Part shown: one piece after another, positions 45,959-54,961 of the stretch | Position numbering within the stretch: the first letter of the stretch is position 1 | Layout: each line of letters begins with the position of its first letter | Source of the DNA: Rhodovibrionaceae bacterium | Lineage (GTDB): Bacteria > Pseudomonadota > Alphaproteobacteria > Kiloniellales > DSM-21159 | DNA length: 64,000 nt | NCBI GenBank assembly: GCA_028279885.1 | Contig: JANQMX010000054.1 | Coordinates: forward strand, 1-64,000 | Direction: 5' to 3' | Translations under genes and position numbers: made by a program | Notes under the pieces: model-generated | What the model saw: only the letters and a program-made list of their open reading frames with translations | Told to the model about the DNA's origin: nothing | Database searches by the model: none

Positions 45959-46003
45959 TCCTATTTAAGGCGCAGAGGCTTGCGCCGTAGAGGATCCCAA
46001 ACC

Positions 46004-46879
46004 GTGAAACTCATCCATTTGACTGACCCGCATTTCGTGCCGGCCGGCGAAACGCTCTATGGCCGCGACCCGCAGGTCGCCTTGGCCGCCGCCGTGGCCG
46101 ACATCAACCGAGACCACGCCGATGCCGACTTGGTGGTCATCACCGGCGACTTGACCCATTGGGGCGAGCCGGAAGCTTTCGCTCAGCTTACCGAGACCCT
46201 GGCGCCGCTCGAACCGCCGCTCCAGCTGCTGATCGGCAATCACGACAAGCGAGAGGTCTTTTCCGAGCACTTCCCGGGCCAGCCGCTGGACGCGGATGGC
46301 TTCGTGCAGTCGGTGCAACAGACGCCCGTCGGGCGCTTTCTGTTCCTCGATACCAACCTCACCGGCACCCATGCCGGCTGGTACTGCGCAACGAGGCGCG
46401 CCTGGTTGGCGCAGCAGCTCGCAGCGGCGGCGAATGCCGACGAGCCGGTCTTCCTCTTCATGCACCACCCGCCCTTCAAGATTGGGCTGGCGCCGCTCGA
46501 CCGCATCTCCCTGCAAGAACCCGAGACCTTTGCCGAGGTGGTCGGGCCTCACGCCACCCGCATCCGCCACCTCTTCTTCGGCCATATCCACCGGCCGCTC
46601 TCGGGCAGCTGGCTCGGCATCCCGGTCTCCAGCCTACGCGCGCTCAACCACCAATGCTGGCTCGACTTCGCCAACCAAGGCGAGATCGCCGGCAGCTTCG
46701 AGCCGCCGGCCTACGCCGTGGTGCTGATCGACGAGGACAGCGTGATCGTCCACACCCACGACTTCCTGGACGACAGCCCCAAGTTCAGCCTGCGCAACAG
46801 CCCGGTCCAGGACTGGGCCGTCCGCTCCAACCATCCCGATGCCAAAGCGGCCCCGCGCCTAGAACGCTTTGAGAGTTAG
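46004..46879 (+). CDS. Metallophosphoesterase, GpdQ/CpdA-like phosphodiesterase
   Basis: A 291-residue binuclear-metal phosphodiesterase. Ligand motifs in order: D8-x-H10 (TDPHF), GDLTHWG (D49), GNHDKRE (N79, H80), MHHPPF and GHIHRP. The pattern GETLYG, MHHPP and NHQ resembles the glycerophosphodiesterase GpdQ and rhizobial 2',3'-cAMP phosphodiesterase SpdA. It starts with GTG after AGAGGA and follows the importer operon, so a substrate phosphodiester brought in by the importer is a reasonable guess. Its stop overlaps the convergent hydrolase stop by four bases. Confidence 0.85.
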   Translation: MKLIHLTDPHFVPAGETLYGRDPQVALAAAVADINRDHADADLVVITGDLTHWGEPEAFAQLTETLAPLEPPLQLLIGNHDKREVFSEHFPGQPLDADGFVQSVQQTPVGRFLFLDTNLTGTHAGWYCATRRAWLAQQLAAAANADEPVFLFMHHPPFKIGLAPLDRISLQEPETFAEVVGPHATRIRHLFFGHIHRPLSGSWLGIPVSSLRALNHQCWLDFANQGEIAGSFEPPAYAVVLIDEDSVIVHTHDFLDDSPKFSLRNSPVQDWAVRSNHPDAKAAPRLERFES

Positions 46880-47523
46880 CCCTCGTTTTGCCCGCGCCAA
46901 GCCTCGATGTAGTCGATGCAGGCGTCGGCGCTGGAGATATCGGCGTAGCGACGGCCAACGTCGCGCAGATTGTCCCGGTGCGGGCCTTCCTCATGGTCGC
47001 CGACGCAGTCCTCCGGCACGATGGTGCGGAAGCGGTGGCTGAAGCTGTCGATGGTGGTGGCGCGGATGCAGCCGCTGGTGACGCAGCCGGTGACGATGAC
47101 GGTATCCACCCGCTCCTTGACGAAATAGGAGGCGACCGTGGTGTCGAAGAAGATCGAGGCGCCGGTCTTGCAGATCTTGAGATCGTAGTCGGGATCGTAG
47201 ATGCGCGGGTCGAGGACGACGGAGGGATGGTCGTGCAGGAAGGTCTCCCGCACTGCGCCGACCTTCCAATAGGGCATCTCCCGCTCGTTCATGTAGGCCG
47301 TGTTGCAGTTGGCCACCGGAACGTTGCAGCGACGCGCCACCTCCAGCAGCCGCTCGGTGTTGTCGACCGCCCGCATGATCAGCGGCGCGCCGCCCAGGGC
47401 GTACTGCCCGTCTGTGAAGCCGAGTTGGAAGTCGACCACCACGATGCCGGGCTTGCCGCCGAAGCCGATCTCCTCAGCGCCGTAGCTGCGTTCTTGGTAG
47501 TTGTCTGCGGTCTGTCCAGCCAT
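46876..47523 (-). CDS. Isochorismatase-family cysteine hydrolase (carbamoylsarcosine amidase-like)
   Basis: A 215-residue amidohydrolase with the catalytic triad D31 (VVVDFQLGF), K119 (KICKTGAS) and C152 (TGCVTSGCIRAT). This family cleaves N-carbamoyl amides, nicotinamide, maleamate or isochorismate; the sequence resembles N-carbamoylsarcosine amidase and maleamate amidohydrolase members. No sarcosine or creatinine genes are adjacent. Its upstream gap is rich in dyads. Confidence 0.88.
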   Translation of the reverse strand: MAGQTADNYQERSYGAEEIGFGGKPGIVVVDFQLGFTDGQYALGGAPLIMRAVDNTERLLEVARRCNVPVANCNTAYMNEREMPYWKVGAVRETFLHDHPSVVLDPRIYDPDYDLKICKTGASIFFDTTVASYFVKERVDTVIVTGCVTSGCIRATTIDSFSHRFRTIVPEDCVGDHEEGPHRDNLRDVGRRYADISSADACIDYIEAWRGQNEG

Positions 47524-47580
47524 AGCGCCACTCCCTCATATCTCGGCAGGTTGGTATCCAGGCCGAAGTCTATCGAGAAG

Positions 47581-47674
47581 AGGCGGTTGCGCAAACGCCT
47601 GCGGCCCTCTCCCCTGTCTCTTCCCATCGGGGCCGGTCATGCCACCGAACGAGAGAAACAGAAGAGAGGGCCGC
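47581..47674. repeat. Palindrome and long inverted repeat upstream of the hydrolase gene
   Basis: AGGCGGTTGC-GCAAACGCCT (47581-47600) is a 20-base palindrome with one mismatched pair. Directly next to it, GCGGCCCTCTC (47601-47611) is the exact reverse complement of GAGAGGGCCGC (47664-47674), 52 bases apart. The palindrome is an operator candidate for the hydrolase; the long stem could be a bidirectional transcript structure. The gap (47524-47738) holds no gene. Confidence 0.5.
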
Positions 47675-47738
47675 TTTCAGGCTTGGAGCCGGGTAAGACG
47701 TCTTGGGGGCAACGTCCTACCGGCAGGCGCGCGGTCAG

Positions 47739-47978
47739 TTAGCCACGGCCAACCGGTGTGATGCCGCAGTCCTCCAGCTGATGATCGCTGAAGCCGGCCA
47801 TGCAGGCGGCCTCGCCATCAGCATGCTCCCAATCCTCCAACCAGTCAGCGACACGGCGATAGGCCTGCCGACTGTGAAGACCAAGCTGACCTACGCCACG
47901 TCCCCAGACCTCGCGTTGGAAGAGGACAAAGCGGCCAGCGAACTCGCTCCGTACTTCGATCGTTTCCATAAAAGCCAT
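47739..47978 (-). CDS. Small DUF1127-like protein
   Basis: A 79-residue basic/acidic mixed protein. The C-terminal half (YRRVADWLEDWE ... GFSDHQLEDCGITPVGRG) follows the DUF1127 pattern (an Arg/Trp-rich helix, then LSD-x-x-L-x-D-I-G-L), with Cys in place of the usual Ile. DUF1127 proteins in Alphaproteobacteria are small RNA-binding or phosphate/carbon-linked regulators. The downstream 217-base gap (47979-48195) shows no gene I can support. Confidence 0.55.
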   Translation of the reverse strand: MAFMETIEVRSEFAGRFVLFQREVWGRGVGQLGLHSRQAYRRVADWLEDWEHADGEAACMAGFSDHQLEDCGITPVGRG

Positions 47979-48195
47979 CTTTCCACCTCTCGGGTACTTT
48001 TGCGCCTTTCAGCGCTTGTCTCGCGTACAGGATCTCCCAAACGCTCTTAATGGGATGTAAAAGCGGACAACAGTCACAGCTTTGCCTTGAAAGCCGCGCA
48101 TTTTAAGAAAAACTGTGCTGTTTTTTACTTACGGGGCGAGAGGCCGGAACATCCCCGGCAGAGGTGTTTTCTTCACGTCCGGCGGGTGAAAAGAG

Positions 48196-48633
48196 CTAGT
48201 CTTCGTCGCCGCGCACCACCATCACCGAGCAGTCGGCGTGGCGCACCACCCGCGCGGCGTTGGGCCCCAGAAGGTAGTCGCTCAGCTCCGGCCGGTGGGA
48301 GGCCATGACGATCAGATCGACATTCTGCGCGCGCGCGGCCTTCAAGATCTCTTCATAGATCGTCCCGTGCGCCACGATGTGCTGCAGCGGTATCTCGGCC
48401 GGGATGTGCGCCCCGGTGTAGTCGTGCAGGTGCTGGCGGGTCGATTCGATGGCTTTTGTCTCAAATCCCTCCGGAAAGTAGGAGCCGACGATGGACATCC
48501 CGAAGCTCGGCACCACCGTGATCACGTGGAGGGTCGCCGACTCCATCTTCGCGAAGCGTACCGCCGTCTCGACCGCCTTCGCTTGGGTCTTGGGATTGTT
48601 GATGTCGATGGCGAGAAGAATATCGTTGTACAT
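48196..48633 (-). CDS. Universal stress protein family (UspA), TRAP-associated
   Basis: A 145-residue UspA-fold protein (YNDILLAIDINNPKTQ, DLIVMASHRPELSDYLLG, VVRHADCSVMVV). It lacks the full ATP-binding G-x2-G-x9-G-S/T, reading LLGPNAARVV. This subtype is found next to TRAP transporters, where TeaD-like proteins modulate uptake. It is 38 bases downstream of the TRAP permease gene and AAGGA lies eight bases before the ATG. Confidence 0.9.
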   Translation of the reverse strand: MYNDILLAIDINNPKTQAKAVETAVRFAKMESATLHVITVVPSFGMSIVGSYFPEGFETKAIESTRQHLHDYTGAHIPAEIPLQHIVAHGTIYEEILKAARAQNVDLIVMASHRPELSDYLLGPNAARVVRHADCSVMVVRGDED

Positions 48634-48671
48634 CAGTTCATTCCTTGAAACGCCATTGGCTCTGGCTGGGC

Positions 48672-51311
48672 CTAGAAGGGCGGAACGTCCGTGCGCCGAC
48701 GTTGCAGCACGATGATGATGCCGAGCAGCAGCAGCGCCGGGATATAGAAGACCTCCTTGGGCAGGCGGTCGGCCGGTACCTCGACGGTGACGATGCGGGC
48801 CGGCTCGTCGCCATAGAAGTCGAAGTCGCGCATGGCCTGGCCCGCGATGCTGCCCGGGTCGAAAGGCTCCTCCAGTATCGCCTGATCACCGTCCAGCATA
48901 ACCAGAAGGCCGCTGCCGTTGGACAAACGGGTTTCGCCGTCCGCACCCTCGCCCAGCGGCAGCACGATCGTCTTGGTCAGCGGCGGCCCGCCTGGATTGT
49001 TGAAGTCCGGCGCCTCGGCGACAACGCGCAGTTCGGCCCCCGGCGGCGCCTCGGCCGCCAGGCTGACGACCTCGCTCGGCGGTCGCTGCTCGAAGGGCGG
49101 CTCGACCTGGTCGAGCCAGAAGCCGGGTCGGAAGAGCGTGAAAGCCACGAGCAACAGCGCCAGCGACTCCCAGATCTTGTTACGGGCGAAGAAGTAGCCT
49201 TGGGTCGCCGCGGCGAAGATCAATATCGCCACGGTCGCCTTGATAAAGACGAAAATGGCCCCCGTCACGGTGACGTCGATCAGCAGCAGCTCTGTGTTGA
49301 AGATGAAGAGGAACGGCAGGACCACCGTGCGCAGGCTGTAGAAGAAGGCGGTGAAGCCGGTCTTGATCGGGTCGCCGCCCGAGATGGCGGCGGCGGCAAA
49401 GGAGGCAAGGCCGACCGGTGGCGTCACGTCCGCCATGATGCCGAAGTAGAAGACGAAGAGATGCACGGCGATGAGTGGCACGATCAGCCCGTTCTGGGCG
49501 CCGATCTCGACCACGACGCTGGCCATCAGCGAGGAAACGACGATGTAGTTCGCCGTCGTCGGCAGGCCCATGCCGAGGATGAGACTCAAGAAGGCGACCA
49601 GCACCAGCATCAGCATGAGGCTGCCGGCCGAGAGGAACTCGACGAACTCGCCCATCACCTGGTGGAAGCCGGTGAGCGTCACGGTCCCGACGATGATGCC
49701 GGCGGCCCCGGTGGCGACGGCGATGCCGATCATATTGCGCGCACCGGTGATCAGGCCGTCGATCAGCTCGTCCCAACCCTGCCTAAAGGAGGCGGCGAAG
49801 TCGTGGGACCGGCGCATCATGCTCTTCAGCGGGTGCTGCGTGATCTGGATGAAGAGCATGGCGATGGTCGCCCAGAAGGCAGACAGGCCGGGCGAGAAAC
49901 GCTCGATCATCAAGCACCAGATCAGCACCACGATGGGCAGCAGGAAGTAGAGGCCCGACATCACCGTCGGCTTGACCTCGGGCAGCGACGTCACGGGCGC
50001 GTTGGGATCGTCGAGTTCCAGGTCCGGATAGCCGGCCGCAAGATAGGTGAGCACGAGATAGGCGATGATGAACAGCAGGCTGACGCCGATGATCGTCGCA
50101 TCGCCGAAGGCGGCCTTGGTCCAGCCGAGTCCGAAGTGAAGCGCGCCCGCGAGCACAGCGACGACGATGAAGCCGGTCAGCACACCGATCAGCCGCTGCA
50201 GGGCGGTCTTGGCGATGCCCGGCTTCGGCAGGCCTTCCATGCCGGCCTTCACCGCCTCGAGATGCACGAGATAGAGCAGCGCGATGTAGGAGATGACCGC
50301 CGGCAGCACCGCATGGCGCACCACGTCGATGTAGGTGACGCCGACGTACTCGACCATCAGGAAGGCCGCCGCGCCCATGATCGGCGGCATGAGCTGGCCG
50401 TTGACGGACGACGCCACCTCGACGGAGCCGGACTTCTCCGCGGAAAAGCCTACCCGCTTCATCAGCGGGATGGTGAAGGTGCCCGTGGTCACCGTGTTGG
50501 CGATGGAGGAGCCGGAGATGAGACCGGTCATGGCCGAGGACACCACGGCCGCCTTGGCCGGGCCGCCACGCAGATGGCCCAAGAGCGCAAAGGCCACCTT
50601 CACGAAGTAGTTGCCCGCGCCCGCCTTCTCGAGGCAGGCGCCGAAGAGGACGAAGAGAAAGATCATCGAGGCCGAGACGCCGACGGCGACGCCGAAGACG
50701 CCTTCGGTCTGCATCCAGAAGTGCCACATGGCCTTGCCGTAGGAGGCACCCTTCCACTGGATCACTTCCGGAATGAAGGAGCGATCGCCGAAGAAGACGT
50801 AGACCAGGAAGAAGGAAGCAACCAAAACCAACGGCAAGCCGAGGGCCCGGTAGGTCGCGATCAGCAGCACCGCGAGACCGATCGTGGACATGACCAAATC
50901 GGCAGTGGTCGGCAGACCTGCGCGGGTGGCGATATCGTCGCTAAAGACAATGAGATAGAGGCAGGCCAGGGCGCCGAGCCCAGCCAGCAGCCAATCGTAC
51001 CAGGGAATGCGGTTGCGCGGCGAAGACTTCAGCAAGGGATAGGCCAGCGCCGCCAAGACCAGCGCGAAGGCCATGTGGATAGGACGCAGCTTGGTCGAGT
51101 CGAGAACGACCCAAGAGCCCAGATACTCGGCCAGCGTAAAGCCAAGGGGTGACGCCGTATAGAGTTGCAAGAGCGACCAGACGAGGGCGAGCCCGGCGAT
51201 GAGCTTACCGATCGCGCCGGCCGGGCTTCTCGCACCGGTGTCGCTCGCGGCGACCATCTCCTCGAGCTTGGCATCAAGCTCGCGCTGCTGCTGTTCGTTC
51301 TGAATCGTCAT
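48672..51311 (-). CDS. TRAP transporter fused permease (4TM/12TM, DctQ-DctM type)
   Basis: An 879-residue membrane protein combining a DctQ-like N-terminal four-helix part with a DctM-like large permease, in the fused form used by TAXI-type systems. The DctM conserved region (GLITGARNMIGIAVATGAAG, LGMGLPTTANYIV) is present. The C-terminal 170 residues form a soluble DUF3394-type extracytoplasmic domain with a final membrane segment (IPALLLLGIIIVLQRRR). I chose the ATG at 51311. It imports a substrate, driven by an ion gradient, delivered by the TAXI receptor upstream. Confidence 0.92.
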   Translation of the reverse strand: MTIQNEQQQRELDAKLEEMVAASDTGARSPAGAIGKLIAGLALVWSLLQLYTASPLGFTLAEYLGSWVVLDSTKLRPIHMAFALVLAALAYPLLKSSPRNRIPWYDWLLAGLGALACLYLIVFSDDIATRAGLPTTADLVMSTIGLAVLLIATYRALGLPLVLVASFFLVYVFFGDRSFIPEVIQWKGASYGKAMWHFWMQTEGVFGVAVGVSASMIFLFVLFGACLEKAGAGNYFVKVAFALLGHLRGGPAKAAVVSSAMTGLISGSSIANTVTTGTFTIPLMKRVGFSAEKSGSVEVASSVNGQLMPPIMGAAAFLMVEYVGVTYIDVVRHAVLPAVISYIALLYLVHLEAVKAGMEGLPKPGIAKTALQRLIGVLTGFIVVAVLAGALHFGLGWTKAAFGDATIIGVSLLFIIAYLVLTYLAAGYPDLELDDPNAPVTSLPEVKPTVMSGLYFLLPIVVLIWCLMIERFSPGLSAFWATIAMLFIQITQHPLKSMMRRSHDFAASFRQGWDELIDGLITGARNMIGIAVATGAAGIIVGTVTLTGFHQVMGEFVEFLSAGSLMLMLVLVAFLSLILGMGLPTTANYIVVSSLMASVVVEIGAQNGLIVPLIAVHLFVFYFGIMADVTPPVGLASFAAAAISGGDPIKTGFTAFFYSLRTVVLPFLFIFNTELLLIDVTVTGAIFVFIKATVAILIFAAATQGYFFARNKIWESLALLLVAFTLFRPGFWLDQVEPPFEQRPPSEVVSLAAEAPPGAELRVVAEAPDFNNPGGPPLTKTIVLPLGEGADGETRLSNGSGLLVMLDGDQAILEEPFDPGSIAGQAMRDFDFYGDEPARIVTVEVPADRLPKEVFYIPALLLLGIIIVLQRRRTDVPPF

Positions 51312-51400
51312 GGAGTCGCGAAGCCTCACCCTGTGCTGCGCGGCCCCCCGCGCGCTCGGCTTTACGCCGTGTGTTTCTTGTTCTTGGTCCTGAAGGAGGA

Positions 51401-51426
51401 AGGGGAGCTCTTTTCGGAGCTCCCCT
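51401..51426 (-). repeat. Hairpin between TAXI receptor and TRAP permease genes
   Basis: AGGGGAGCTC (51401-51410) and GAGCTCCCCT (51417-51426) form a perfect 10-bp stem. On the minus strand it is followed by TCCTCCTTCA, not a T-run, so it more likely stabilises the receptor mRNA 3' end, giving more receptor than permease. Confidence 0.6.
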
Positions 51427-51443
51427 GTTCCAGTCTCGCAGGA

Positions 51444-52424
51444 CTACATCAGGCCCAGTTCTTTGTAGGCCTTGACCGCACCAGGATGAAGCGGCGCGGA
51501 AAGCGAATCACCGATCATCTCTTCGGCCTTGAGGTTGGCAAAGGCAGGATGGAGCTTCTTGAAGTCCTCAAGATTGCCGAGGACGGCCTTGGCCAGGATG
51601 TAGACCACGTCGTCCGGCACATCGGCCGAGGTGACGAAGGTCGCGCCGACACCGAAGGTCGTCACGTCATCGGGATTGCCGGAATACATGCCGCCGGGAA
51701 TGACGGCCTTGCGGTAGTAGGGATTCTCTTCGATCAGCTTGTCGATCGCCGGCCCGGTGACGTTGACCAGCACCGCATTGCAGGACGACACGGTCTCCTG
51801 CGTCAGGGCGGAGGGGTGACCGACCAGCCAGAAGTAGGCATCGATCTTGTTGTCGCAGAGCGCCTGGCCGGTTTCGGCCGACTTGAGCTCTGAGGCCAGC
51901 TTGAGGTCGTCGCCGCTCCAGCCCAAGGCCGCCTCCATGACATCCCAGGTGCCGCGCGTGCCGGAGCCGGGGTTGCCGATGTTGAGGCGCTTGCCCTTGA
52001 CGTCATCGATGTTCGTGATGTCGGCATCGCGCCGCGCCAAGACGGTCACCGGCTCGGGATGAACCGAGAAGACCGACCGCAGGTTCTCGAACTTGCCCTG
52101 GTCCTCGAACTTCGAGGTGCCGTTATAGGCGTGGTACTGCCAGTCGGACTGGGCCACGCCGAACTCGAGCTCGCCGCCGCGAATGGTGTTGATGTTGTAG
52201 ATCGAACCGCCGGTCGATTCGACGGAGCAGCGAATGCCGTGCTCCTTGCGGTTCTTGTTGACCAAACGGCAGATGGCGCCGCCGGTGGGATAGTACACAC
52301 CCGTGACACCACCGGTGCCGATGGAGATGAAGCGCTGCTCGGCGGCAGATGCCGACTGCGAGGCCGCAAGGCCAAGACCCGCCATCAAGGCGAGCGCTGC
52401 CGTGGCACTGAGGAATTTCCGCAT
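51444..52424 (-). CDS. TAXI family TRAP transporter substrate-binding protein
   Basis: A 326-residue periplasmic receptor with a signal peptide (residues 1-27, SASAAEQ) and TAXI features ([35 protein letters not shown]). TAXI receptors bind carboxylates, amino acids or dipeptides. AGGAGG ten bases upstream supports the ATG. It is in line with the BKACE and aminotransferase genes upstream and the fused permease downstream. Confidence 0.93.
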   Translation of the reverse strand: MRKFLSATAALALMAGLGLAASQSASAAEQRFISIGTGGVTGVYYPTGGAICRLVNKNRKEHGIRCSVESTGGSIYNINTIRGGELEFGVAQSDWQYHAYNGTSKFEDQGKFENLRSVFSVHPEPVTVLARRDADITNIDDVKGKRLNIGNPGSGTRGTWDVMEAALGWSGDDLKLASELKSAETGQALCDNKIDAYFWLVGHPSALTQETVSSCNAVLVNVTGPAIDKLIEENPYYRKAVIPGGMYSGNPDDVTTFGVGATFVTSADVPDDVVYILAKAVLGNLEDFKKLHPAFANLKAEEMIGDSLSAPLHPGAVKAYKELGLM

Positions 52425-52658
52425 GTGTTGTTTGCCTCCTGTCTTACTTCGTTAGATTGCGAAAGGACTTGTCGGCCTTTTGCCGCCGCCGAGCAATCGC
52501 GTTTCTTGTCCGGTTTTACACCAGAAGCGCGTATGTTGGCGGCACCAAGCGGCGGACGCAACCCCCACCTATGTCAACACGACAAGGCCTCTCGCCGGTA
52601 GCACAGGCGGGCTTTTTGCGGCAAGACGTCGCGCCTTGCAGAGGAACGGAAAAGCCGT

Positions 52659-53510
52659 TTATCCGCGCTCGATAGCGAAGTACCGGCGCGCCTCTACCGG
52701 CGACATTGCCCGGCGCCCCATCAAGGCCGCGCTTTCGGCAACCTGCCGCACCAGGGCCGCGTTGTCGGGTGCAACGGTTCCGTCGGCGAGAAACAGGTTG
52801 TTCTCGAAACCGACGCGGACATGGCCGCCCAAGGCCGCAGCCGTCAGTGCCGAGGCGCCTTCCAGCGGACCGAAGGCGCAGATGGCCCAGTCGCAGGGCT
52901 GCCCCTCGGCGGCCATCAGGAACGGCAGCAGGTCGGCGGGCTGAGAGCGCTGGCCGGCGGTATAGCGACCGAGCACGAACAGCAGGAAGGGCCGCTCATC
53001 GGGCACGATGCCGCGGCAGCGCAGCTCGAACAGCCGGGTCACGTCCTCGGCCGAATAGAGAATGTACTGCGGGCGGATCCCCTCTTGCGCCATCCAGGCG
53101 AGGAACGCCGCCCCCTCGGATTCTGCCGCCTCATCCGGTATGATTTCCCGCACGGCAAGAGAGACGGCCTGTGGCGTCAAGCCGCGCACCATAGCCATCT
53201 GCTCAGCCGAACCGAAGATGCCGGCCGCTTCGGAGGTGACCTGGACAATCATGTCGGGGCCGACCGCCTGGCGCACGGCCGCGATGGCGTCGCGATAGCG
53301 TTCGACATCGAGGCTGTGGCGCTCTTCGTCGTCGCGCACGTGCAGATGGATCATCGCCGCCCCGGCGTCCAGCGCCGCTCTTGCGGTCTCCGCCAGCTCG
53401 TCCGGAGAGATCGGCAGGGCCGGATGGTCGAGCTTGGTCTTGCGGGCCCCGTTCGGCGCCACCGCGATCAAGAGCGGCGAAGCCGCCGCCTCCACCGCCT
53501 CGGCCGTCAC
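52659..53510 (-). CDS. Beta-keto acid cleavage enzyme (BKACE, Kce-like)
   Basis: A 283-residue TIM-barrel enzyme of the 3-keto-5-aminohexanoate cleavage family: beta-keto acid + acetyl-CoA gives acetoacetate + acyl-CoA. The metal ligands are in IHLHVRD (H55, H57) and the conserved GGHVRVGFENN. GTG at 53510 overlaps the aminotransferase stop as GTGA, so translation is coupled. The keto acid made by that aminotransferase is a natural candidate substrate. The upstream-of-TAXI gap 52425-52658 contains short hairpins only. Confidence 0.9.
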   Translation of the reverse strand: MTAEAVEAAASPLLIAVAPNGARKTKLDHPALPISPDELAETARAALDAGAAMIHLHVRDDEERHSLDVERYRDAIAAVRQAVGPDMIVQVTSEAAGIFGSAEQMAMVRGLTPQAVSLAVREIIPDEAAESEGAAFLAWMAQEGIRPQYILYSAEDVTRLFELRCRGIVPDERPFLLFVLGRYTAGQRSQPADLLPFLMAAEGQPCDWAICAFGPLEGASALTAAALGGHVRVGFENNLFLADGTVAPDNAALVRQVAESAALMGRRAMSPVEARRYFAIERG

Positions 53511-54841
53511 AGTCCGGCCTCGCCAAGTGCGCCGGTCAGGGCCTGATCCAGCTTGTCGACGATTTCCTCGACGTGGTCGTCATCGATGATGAAGGGCGGC
53601 GCGAGCAGAATGTGGGTGCCCAAGCGGCCGTCGATGGTGCCGCCGTTGGGGTAGCAGATCAGGCCGGCCTCCATGGCCTGGCGCTTGACCCGCCCGTGCA
53701 GCTTGAGGGCCGGGTCGAGCGGCGCCTTGCTGCCCCGGTCGGCCACCAGTTCGATGCCGAGGAACAGGCCACGGCCGCGAATATCCCCCATATAGGGATG
53801 GTTGCCGAAGCGCGCCTCCAGGCGCTGGCGCAGCAGAGCGCCCTTGTCCCGCACGTTGGTCAGCAGATCCTCCTCGGCGATGGTCTGCTGCACCGCCAGC
53901 GCACCGGCGCAGGCCGTTGCATGGCCGAGGTAGGTATGGCCGTGTTGAAAGAAGCCGCTGCCCTCGACGATGCGGTCGTAGATCGGCGGGCGGCAAAGCA
54001 TGGCCCCGATCGGCTGATAGCCGGCGCCGAGCCCCTTGGCGATGGCGACGATGTCCGGCACCACGCCGTCCTGCTCGCAGGCGAAGAGCGTGCCCGTGCG
54101 ACCCATGCCGCACATCACCTCGTCGAGAATCAAGAGAATGCCGTGGCGGTCGCAGATCTCGCGCACGCGCTTGAAGTAACCGGGCGCCGGCGGCACCGCG
54201 CCGAGGGTTGCCCCGACCACGGTTTCGGCGACGAAGGCGATCACCTGGTCGGCACCGACGGCCGCAATCCGCTCCTCCAAGGCCTCCGCGGCCCGTTCGC
54301 CGTAGGCCTCGTCGCTCTCCTCCGGCTGCTGCTCGCGATAGGCGTAGCAGGGGTCGATGTGCTCCACGTCCATCAGGATCGGGCTATACTGCTTGCGCCG
54401 CCACTGATTGCCGCCGACCGCGAGCGCGCCGAGGGTGTTGCCGTGATAGCTCTGACGGCGCGCGATGAAATAGCGGCGATGCCCTTCACCGGCTTCCTGG
54501 TGGTATTGATGCGCCAGCTTCAGTGCCGCTTCGATGGCTTCGGAGCCGCCAGTCACGAAATAGACGCGATCGAGGTCGCCCGGCGCCGCGTCGACCAGAT
54601 GATCGGCCAGACGCTCCATGGGCTCGTTGGTGAAGAAGGCGCTGTGGGCAAAGGCGAGGCGCCCGGCCTGCTCCTGTATCGCCTCCCGCACCCTGGCGTG
54701 GGAGTGACCGAGGCAGGACACGGCCGCCCCGCCGGAGGCATCCAGGTAGCGCCGTCCCTCGCTGTCGATCAGGTAGGGACCATCGCCCGCGACAGCCGTC
54801 GGCAGCCGATCGGCAGGCATACGATGAAAGACATGACTCAT
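53507..54841 (-). CDS. Class III PLP-dependent aminotransferase
   Basis: A 444-residue omega/beta-amino acid:pyruvate-type aminotransferase: PLP lysine K269 (VAIAKGLGAGYQPIG), D240 in ILDEVMCGMGRTG, and SYHGNTLGALAVGG. Class III enzymes transfer amino groups distal to the carboxylate, giving semialdehydes or beta-keto acids. It is the first gene of a co-directional run with BKACE, the TAXI receptor and the TRAP permease. Confidence 0.93.
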   Translation of the reverse strand: MSHVFHRMPADRLPTAVAGDGPYLIDSEGRRYLDASGGAAVSCLGHSHARVREAIQEQAGRLAFAHSAFFTNEPMERLADHLVDAAPGDLDRVYFVTGGSEAIEAALKLAHQYHQEAGEGHRRYFIARRQSYHGNTLGALAVGGNQWRRKQYSPILMDVEHIDPCYAYREQQPEESDEAYGERAAEALEERIAAVGADQVIAFVAETVVGATLGAVPPAPGYFKRVREICDRHGILLILDEVMCGMGRTGTLFACEQDGVVPDIVAIAKGLGAGYQPIGAMLCRPPIYDRIVEGSGFFQHGHTYLGHATACAGALAVQQTIAEEDLLTNVRDKGALLRQRLEARFGNHPYMGDIRGRGLFLGIELVADRGSKAPLDPALKLHGRVKRQAMEAGLICYPNGGTIDGRLGTHILLAPPFIIDDDHVEEIVDKLDQALTGALGEAGL

Positions 54842-54961
54842 GGCAGCATGCGTTCCCGGCTTGGCTCTAGGTTTGATTCGAGAGCCAATCCTCTACGCCG
54901 ATGCTATGGAAACCGCAACGCGCCCAGACAGGCGCCGGCGTTGCGGAAGGGGAATAGCGCT

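Noticed and set aside
51401..51426. Terminator between the TAXI receptor and TRAP permease genes
   Set aside because: There is no T-run on the transcribed (minus) strand, and the genes are expected to work together.
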